The notes under the pieces are model-generated. The model did no database searches and was not told the DNA's origin. It saw nothing but the letters and a program-made list of their open reading frames with translations. Below are positions 55,218 through 64,000 of a stretch of 64,000 nt of DNA, piece by piece; within the stretch, counting starts at the first letter, position 1; each line of letters opens with the position of its first letter. The translations under genes and the position numbers were made by a program. The stretch is from Eucommia ulmoides (lineage: Eukaryota; Streptophyta; Magnoliopsida; Garryales; Eucommiaceae). The stretch spans positions 60,467,231 to 60,531,230 of the forward strand of contig CM028329.1 in the NCBI GenBank assembly GCA_016647705.1, in the 5' to 3' direction.

Positions 55218-55397
55218 GTGGGTGAAGTCTTACTTCAAGAATCATATCAAGGTGACAGATTCTTTCATGGGTTTATGTTTTTTTCCCCCCAAAAAATGGT
55301 CATTAAAATGATGATTATTTTTTACAAAATAATCGTGGCTTGGGAGCTCATGAATGAGCATAGATCCACTTCAGTTCTATCCAGAAAGACCATTCAG
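55218..55397 (+). pseudogene. Fossil exon of a mannan endo-1,4-beta-mannosidase (GH5)
   Basis: At 55328-55397 one frame reads I-V-A-W-E-L-M-N-E-H-R-S-T-S, then V-L-S-R-K-T-I-Q up to a GT splice-like border. Plant GH5 mannanases have A-W-E-L-M-N-E-P-R-C-T-S-D-P-S-G-x-T-I-Q at this point, where the Glu of N-E is the catalytic acid/base. Upstream, W-V-K-S-Y-F-K-N-H-I-K (55219-55253) fits the preceding Y-Y-K-N-H-V-K segment, with the DNA between them altered. The rest of the gene is not in the window. The family match is from memory of motifs and is moderately sure. Confidence 0.6.
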
Positions 55398-55442
55398 GTA
55401 TATACACATATATATGTATGTATATGTGTATATGAGAGGGAC

Positions 55443-57480
55443 TAAATACTAGAACTCAAAAATCTTGAGTTCTGCTACGCTAGAATGGAAATGGAATAAA
55501 AATGAATGAAATGAAAATAAAATTAGAATTAATATGGTAATAAAATGGAATGGTTATTATTATTCCTATATTTGGTGACGAAATGGATTATATGTGGTAT
55601 TGAAATGATATCAAAAAGTAAAATGGTAATTTAATTGAATTTTTGAACGGAATAACAGTTAATTTAATTAAATTTCATTCAAATTCAAATATTTGTTTAG
55701 TATTTGGACTCGTTTTTTGACCAATTATTGATTAAAACCTAATCTCATGGCCAATTATTGATTAAAACCTAATTTCATGTAATTGGAATTAACCAATACC
55801 AAATTTATCATGTTATTGGTTAATTCTATACTTTGTAGGATTAGGGAATCATTGGTGATGGGAGTGAGATTAAATCTCATATACCAAACATAGGAATGGA
55901 ATGATCATTCTCATAGTCATTCCAATCTCATTTCGAATCCCACGTACCAAACACCACCTTAGGGTTTACAAAATTACATATTCTATTCTGACTTCTCGAA
56001 CTCGGGTTTGCAGAATATGTTGGGCTTGTTTGATAATAAAATTAAGTTTTTGAAACTTATTATATTAAACATTTAATTAATTAAGTTTGTTTGATAAATA
56101 CAATGAGAATTACTTAATTAATTAAGTTAACTTAAAAATTAAGTAAAAATATAAGTAAGAAATTAAGCAAAGCACCTTTCACTTAATTTTGTGGGGGCAT
56201 TTTAATGAAAATTTTAATTTTAAGATCTCTTTTTATTTATTAATAATAATGTCAATCTTTTTATTTATTAACAATAATGTCAAAATTGTTAATTAAAGTG
56301 ATGTTATTATTTTTTTATGAATTTATTCAAGATCAATATTATAAAATATTATTTATTTTTTTTAGTTTTCTTTAGCGTTTTTTTTTTAATATTAATTTTT
56401 TTTTTTTTTTAACTTTGTTTATTTCCATTATTTTTAAATATTTATTTTTCTATTTTGATTCAAGCAAAAATAGAAAAAAGTAATAAAAAATACAAAACAG
56501 AAAATAAATTAGAAGCAAACAATTAAAAGGTAAAAAGTAAGAAAGAAAAAAAGAAAAGTCAACAATAAAAAATGAAACAATCAAACAAAATAAAAATAGA
56601 ACCCAAAAATAAATAAATAAAATTATAAAAGAAAAACATAGAAAACATAAAATAATACCCAATAAAATAAAAAATCACAAACAATAAAATAATAAACAAA
56701 ACACGAAATAGTAAACTAAAACCAAAATAATAAAAACTCAAAAAAAAATAGAAAACAAAACCGAAAAGTATAAAATATAACACAAAATAAAATTATTTTG
56801 ATTCAATGGTAGTTATAGTTATGTAAATTAAATAATTTTCAGCATTCAAATTTTGCACTTATCAAGCAAAAACAAAAAAATTACGCACTTAAATTTTCAA
56901 CAATTAAAATTTTAATTTTATTAAACAACCTTTTAATATTTTCAATACTTTAAGTTTCAACAATTAAATTTTCAGCATTTAAGAATTAGGTGGTTATCAA
57001 ACGCGTCCTGGGTGTTTGGATTACATTCCCTGAAGCCCTGGGTGTTTGGATTGCATTCCCTGAATTAGGACTTATGATGGAAGATTAGATTTCACTTTGA
57101 CATCTTTTTTGTCCGGTGTATTCTCGAAGATTAGATTAAATTGATGTTTGCTCTTAAATTGGGTAAGAATCATCTTTAGTTACTTTTTAGTATTGTACTC
57201 TATGCATTTTTTTTTTAAACGTTGAAGCCATAAATTTATTTATTTATTTATTCTGCTTTTATATATTCAGTAATATTGACTATGATAGAAAAATAGATTT
57301 CTTCTGATTCAAAAAATATTTATGAAATAACTAACAGAGAAAATTACAAACATTCTATTACACGCAGCATATTATAAGCCTTTAGTAGTGAACATACATA
57401 ACCTATGTGGGTTGTAGTAATGCGGTTATTTGTATTTCATTTTAGTTTAGAACACTTGTTATCTTTGCACTTCTACGTTT
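55443..57480. mobile_element. MITE-like insertions upstream of copy C
   Basis: The segment 55470-55960 is AT-rich with GGAATGGAAT-type words and ends near ACCAAACACCACCTTAGGG, a MITE-type border. A second block, 56024-57009, has inverted ends GGGCTTGTTTGATAA and TTATCAAACGCGTCC (12 of 15 complementary) around A/T-rich DNA that yields open hydrophobic frames by composition only. A direct repeat of about 37 bp (CCTGGGTGTTTGGATT...) follows at 57007-57062. None of this is present upstream of copy A. Confidence 0.5.
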
Positions 57481-57484
57481 TGTT

Positions 57485-57625
57485 GACAGAAATAATTCAA
57501 GATTTCTACCACAAGAAGCTATTTGAAGACATGGTGATTTTCGAACCGAAGCGTCCGAAGAGAGCATATTATTGTTGTTTTTTATTAGTCGTTTTCATGA
57601 ACTATTTTCAATCATCGATTGCTTA
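57485..57625 (+). other. Possible exon of unknown gene, shared upstream of A and C
   Basis: After a good acceptor (TTGTTGACAG) the frame reads E-I-I-Q-D-F-Y-H-K-K-L-F-E-D-M-V, then I-F-E-P-K-R-P-K-R, and stays open to 57625. The same DNA upstream of copy A (about 5930) has one extra base in the H-K-K codons that destroys the frame. I do not recognise the family. It may be the last exon of a lost neighbour or simply chance. Confidence 0.3.
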
Positions 57626-57779
57626 ATGTATTATACATCTTTATAGTGGTTTGTCAGAAGTTCACATTTCGCTTGAGGGGAGGTGTTGAATTCCACACTA
57701 ATTTTGTTACCTAATCTTGAGCTGTGCAAGACGTCTTTCAAAATAAGTTATATTTAGGCAAGATGAAAACAAAAAAGAA

Positions 57780-58378
57780 GAATAAACTTTTCTTTTTGCC
57801 CCCAGAATTTGGCCCTTTACTTAATTCACAAGATAACAAAAGAAAAAGTGTGGGTCCAAACTTGGTCCCTCTGGTTTGAATATGAGCTGCCCCCATGCAC
57901 TATACTAGGAAACACGACACGGACATGCGACACAGACATGACACGAACACGGCGATACGGAAAATTTCTAAAAATTTCGACACGGACACGACTTGAACAC
58001 GTCAATAAATAAATATATAATGTTATTTATGAGTCTAATTTACGAAATGCATATTGCTATTAGGTAGATTCATTTAACAAAAATAATTAAGGCTTAAGAA
58101 TACTTGTAAATAAATGGAAAAAAAATTACACAATGTAACAAAAAATTATACAGTAAAATTGAGTCTAAACATAAAGTGTAAAAATGTAATTAGCAAATGT
58201 AAATGTCAGTGCCTACACTATACAAAGAAAAGGAATAGAAAAAGAGCCACCTTTAATTAGTGTTTGTCATTCTCGAGCCCTGTGTTTGTTCCCCAATATT
58301 AGTTGTCTGCCACCCTCCTTTTTGCACATATCCCAACCCTAATTATCAACCCTACCAAAATCCAAACGATACCCAAAT

Positions 58379-58409
<31 letters not shown>

Positions 58410-58469
58410 CCAACAGGGCAGGAGAGACTGTAACGGCGAGAAGCGATTGCAGCGGCGAGGAGTTTGAGA
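57780..58469 (+). promoter_or_regulatory. Rebuilt promoter and 5' leader of copy C
   Basis: The ancestral promoter block is recognisable to 57903 (CATGCACTATA), where the TATA element is cut. The next 490 bp are foreign and start with repeated GACACGGACA words (57909-57990). The GGTCCCAC site is mutated to GGTCCCTC. A new AT run followed by a GA run (58380-58410) lies about 80 bp before the ATG and may supply a TATA function. The leader from 58411 (GCCAACAGGGCAGG...) is unlike that of copy A. The start codon at 58470 aligns with that of copy A. Confidence 0.6.
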
Positions 58470-61240
<2,771 letters not shown>

Positions 61241-61560
61241 GACCACATCCCACCGCCGCCATCACCGATCTTTGCTTCAATGACCTAGCAATCAACTACT
61301 TGTTTGTTTGATCAATAAGTTTGTTGTTCTTGTTTCTTTTCGCACGGATGTGTTGTTGTTGAACTTTTGTTTGGTCTCTGTTTTTGAAGTTTTATACCTT
61401 TGTTTCAATCTTAATCCATGCTATCTAATAAGAGATTTCTTTCTTCTTTTTTCTTTTTCTTTTTATAAAAAAAAAAAAAAAAAGTTGGAAATGCATCCCT
61501 TGACACCCCCACTTTTGTAATAAGATCGATTTATATATAGTTAGCGGTGGCAGTCCACGA
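61241..61560 (+). promoter_or_regulatory. 3' UTR and end of the duplicated segment, copy C
   Basis: It is closely similar to the 3' region of copy A, including a TAATAAGAG word near 61427-61435, a T-rich stretch and an A run at 61468-61484. Similarity stops at about 61560 (GGCAGTCCACGAT), while copies A and B go on together, so the breakpoint in copy C is here. Confidence 0.65.
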
Positions 61561-63922
61561 TATTGGTTTGGATTTCCATCTGTTCCTCTTCGTTATTAAT
61601 GTTTAAGTTCTTAAGATAGTTACTGTGTAGTAAAAGATCTAATATTGGAGCATAGCTTTGAATTTTCAACTTCTTCCTTTTTTGTTATTGATGTTTAAGT
61701 TGCAGAAATATTTACTGTATAGCAAAAATCGAATATTGAAGTCATTTTTTCAATTTTCCTCTTCTTCCCCTACATTGTTATCGTTTGAGTCGTCGAATTT
61801 TTCTACTACATCGTTATTGGTTCTCAAGTAATGGCGGCTGCATCCGACGATCGGCATAAGCGATGTACGAAATAGGACAACGATCCAATATCACATAACA
61901 TATGCAGACAACAAAAAGGAAAAAAAAAAACTACTAGCAAGTAACAAAGTCACTAGCGGTGATAAGTACCAATATAGATGTAAGCAAAAGCTAAAGTAAT
62001 TTTATTTTTTTTGATAAATACATGTGATTTGTTTGAATTCCATCCTCAACTAGCATTAAAATCAAGTTGTTAACTTGTTAAAATATTGTGAACAGCATTA
62101 GGCCAACATTAGACACCTAAACAATATGCTAATACACGTGAAATACCATTTATTCTAATTTGATTCTCATCTTATTATTGTGACATTCCTAAAATAGTAA
62201 CATTGCTACACAGTAATATTTTTCTCAACAACTCTACATAAAAAATGATAAGTAACAAGATGTTTAATCCAGAACAAGATTCAATTGTGGATTTTTGCTA
62301 CACAATAAAAATCTTAATAAATGACATTTCAAATGAAAAAGAAGAAGATAGATATTTAAACTAAGAATTCAACATCTACTTTTGCTACACAATAATTATT
62401 TTTTTCAACAGCCCACATTGACAACGAAAAGTAACAGGATGTCTAACCAAATATTCAACCAATTATAATTGGTTATTAAATATTATTGTGCAATAATGTT
62501 TAACCAATTATAATTGTACATCAAATATTCGACCGATTATAATTGTACAACAAAAATCAATAATTTGTTGTGCATCAATATCCAAAAATGAAATAATGTA
62601 GCAATCGTTACAAATTATAACTGTACATCAATATTTACCATGGAAGTCCGTACAAACAATATTCAACCAATTCAAGATTGCTCACCACATGGAGGGTTAT
62701 ACAGTAATATTCAACCAATTATAAATGTACATCAATATTTAAATATAGAATGTTGTACAACAATATTCAACCAGTTGAAGCTTGCTCAAACTAACATCCA
62801 TGCTAGTGAGAATTCATGGGTACAAGCATCACTGTAATTTTTTTGGGTCAAATACACAACCCTGTTCTGCCGTTCACCATCGGTTGCATCTCGAAAGTCG
62901 TCGTTCTTTGATGGATCACCAACTTGCCGTTGCAACCCCGCTTCATCCCCACCACCGGAGCAACCTCACCACTGAAAAATTCTCACCGTAGATATAGATT
63001 TTTTTTTTTAGATATCAATAGGGGAAGAAACCAATGACTTCAAATGGTCATAAATAATACATATAATCAAAAGCTCTACTACCCGTCTCCCTACCTTACC
63101 AGTTTTCTTTGATGTTGCTATTTATTTAATATTTTTTTTGCCAGCAAAACTTGAAATAAAAACAGAAATACAATGAACACAAACATGTTACTGTATTTTC
63201 TGTTCTGGCTTATTCTACATCTGGTACAAGATTTAGATAAATAACTAAAACAAAAGTAACATTTCTCATTGTTGCTGTTTATTCCATTTAGATGGAACAC
63301 AAATAAAAATAATAACATTTCTCATTTCTGTGGAACACAAACAAAAATAATAGCTAAATCTTATTCCACAGTTTCCATTATTATTGTTTATTTTGTTACT
63401 GTATTTTCTGTTCTGACTACACTGTGGAACACAAACAAAAATAACAAATAACTAAAATCCTAAACCTTTCATGAGCTACAAAATACTTGAGGTTCCCCTG
63501 CTGCCGCAATGGTTGTCTCTGGTAGCTCTTGCTGCCGCAATGATCATTGGCGGTAGCTCCTACTGCCACAATGTTCAACCATGTAATTCTGTGCAAACAA
63601 AAAAACAACAAATTATAACTGTCCAGTAATATTTAACTCAATTGTAACTGTACAATAATGTTTAACCATGTAATTCTATGCAAACAAAAATTTAACCAAT
63701 TATAATTGTATATCAATATTCACCCCATTCATAACCTAAATTAGCATGAATTCAGTTCTGCACTTGGGTTTCTTGATTTCTACCACAAATCAAAGAATGT
63801 GTATGTGTGCTTCTTGAATGCAATAGATTAAGAAAGTTGAATCAAACAATTCCCAAAAAAAATGTTTTTACTCTTGAAAACTCATCTCTTTGGATCATAC
63901 ATGCACCATTGTTTTTATGCAG
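61561..63922. other. Repetitive DNA, inverted relative of 50.2-55.1 kb
   Basis: No gene is recognised. Words such as AATATTCAACCAATTATAATTG occur in part at about 62457-62477, 62508-62520, 62660-62672, 62707-62721, 62763-62775 and 63680-63715; they are the complement of the 29-bp repeat at 51347-52137. Other repeats are GGAACACAAACAAAAATAA (three times, 63295-63445) and a TGCCGCAATG pair (63501-63545). Confidence 0.45.
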
Positions 63923-64000
63923 GTGTTGCTAGCAATTCTAATTGGACTCCTGACATTACTCATATGGAATTTTACAAGAGTCTACAGACACAAGCAATTG
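63923..64000 (+). other. Possible exon start with a membrane segment, cut by window edge
   Basis: After a good acceptor (TTTTTATGCAG) the frame reads V-L-L-A-I-L-I-G-L-L-T-L-L-I-W, followed by N-F-T-R-V-Y-R-H-K, a hydrophobic span with a basic end, open to the last base. It could be a transmembrane segment of a real gene to the right. I do not recognise it, and 78 bp is too short to be sure. Confidence 0.25.

Noticed and set aside
56450-56783. Phe/Tyr/Ile-rich frames resembling membrane proteins
   Set aside because: They are pure A/T composition on the minus strand inside a MITE-like block.

Overview
The window is plant nuclear DNA, most likely from a eudicot and probably an asterid. It is AT-rich. 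It carries intron-split glycoside hydrolase family 1 (GH1) genes with the classical plant exon phases and lengths, and it is packed with plant transposons: Ty1-copia, Ty3-gypsy, TRIM, hAT and Helitron elements. I cannot name the species. I saw no rRNA, tRNA, CRISPR or bacterial operon.

The backbone is a small cluster of three diverged copies of one beta-glucosidase gene. Copy A (6676-11913, +) and copy C (58470-61240, +) each have 11 exons. After splicing by eye, each gives an uninterrupted protein, 561 aa for A and 538 aa for C. Both resemble the cytosolic or nuclear plant GH1 enzymes of the strictosidine / raucaffricine / ipecoside glucosidase type; this substrate class is inference. Copy B (minus strand, exons 37041-34460, promoter remnant near 50.1 kb) is dead. 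It lacks exons 1 and 6, has several stops and frameshifts and a lost splice donor, and its first intron and 5' UTR have been stretched to about 13 kb by transposons. Copies A and C share about 1 kb of upstream sequence. All three share the 3' flank, so the cluster arose by segmental duplication with an inversion.

Layout: 1-2379 decayed Ty1-copia element ending in its 3' LTR; 2380-5900 anonymous AT-rich DNA with an LTR-like block; 5930-12400 copy A and its flanks; 13.0-27.4 kb a block of Helitron-like elements, two on minus and one on plus, the last two head to head; 27.6-28.1 kb a copia gag fragment; 29-34 kb a repeat region with a solo LTR and an array of a palindromic motif; 34.0-50.2 kb copy B opened up by nested insertions. 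The nested insertions are a gypsy-type element with target-site duplication (TSD) CATTT, carrying a solo LTR (TSD AATAC) and a TRIM (TSD TTAA); a hAT element (8-bp TSD) with another element inside it; and a Helitron. From 50.2 to 55.1 kb there is unrecognised repetitive DNA with 29-bp tandem arrays. From 55.2 to 58.4 kb lies the upstream region of copy C, with a fossil exon of a mannan endo-beta-mannosidase gene, MITE-like DNA and a replaced promoter. Copy C follows, and 61.6-64.0 kb is more of the 29-bp-motif DNA in the opposite orientation.

The main biology is paralog divergence in a specialised-metabolism enzyme. Copy A gained 27 codons in exon 7 and a 1.7-2.2 kb hairpin-rich insertion in intron 1. 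Copy C lost the ancestral TATA region to an insertion. All three copies carry Cys in place of the usual Pro after the catalytic acid/base Glu.
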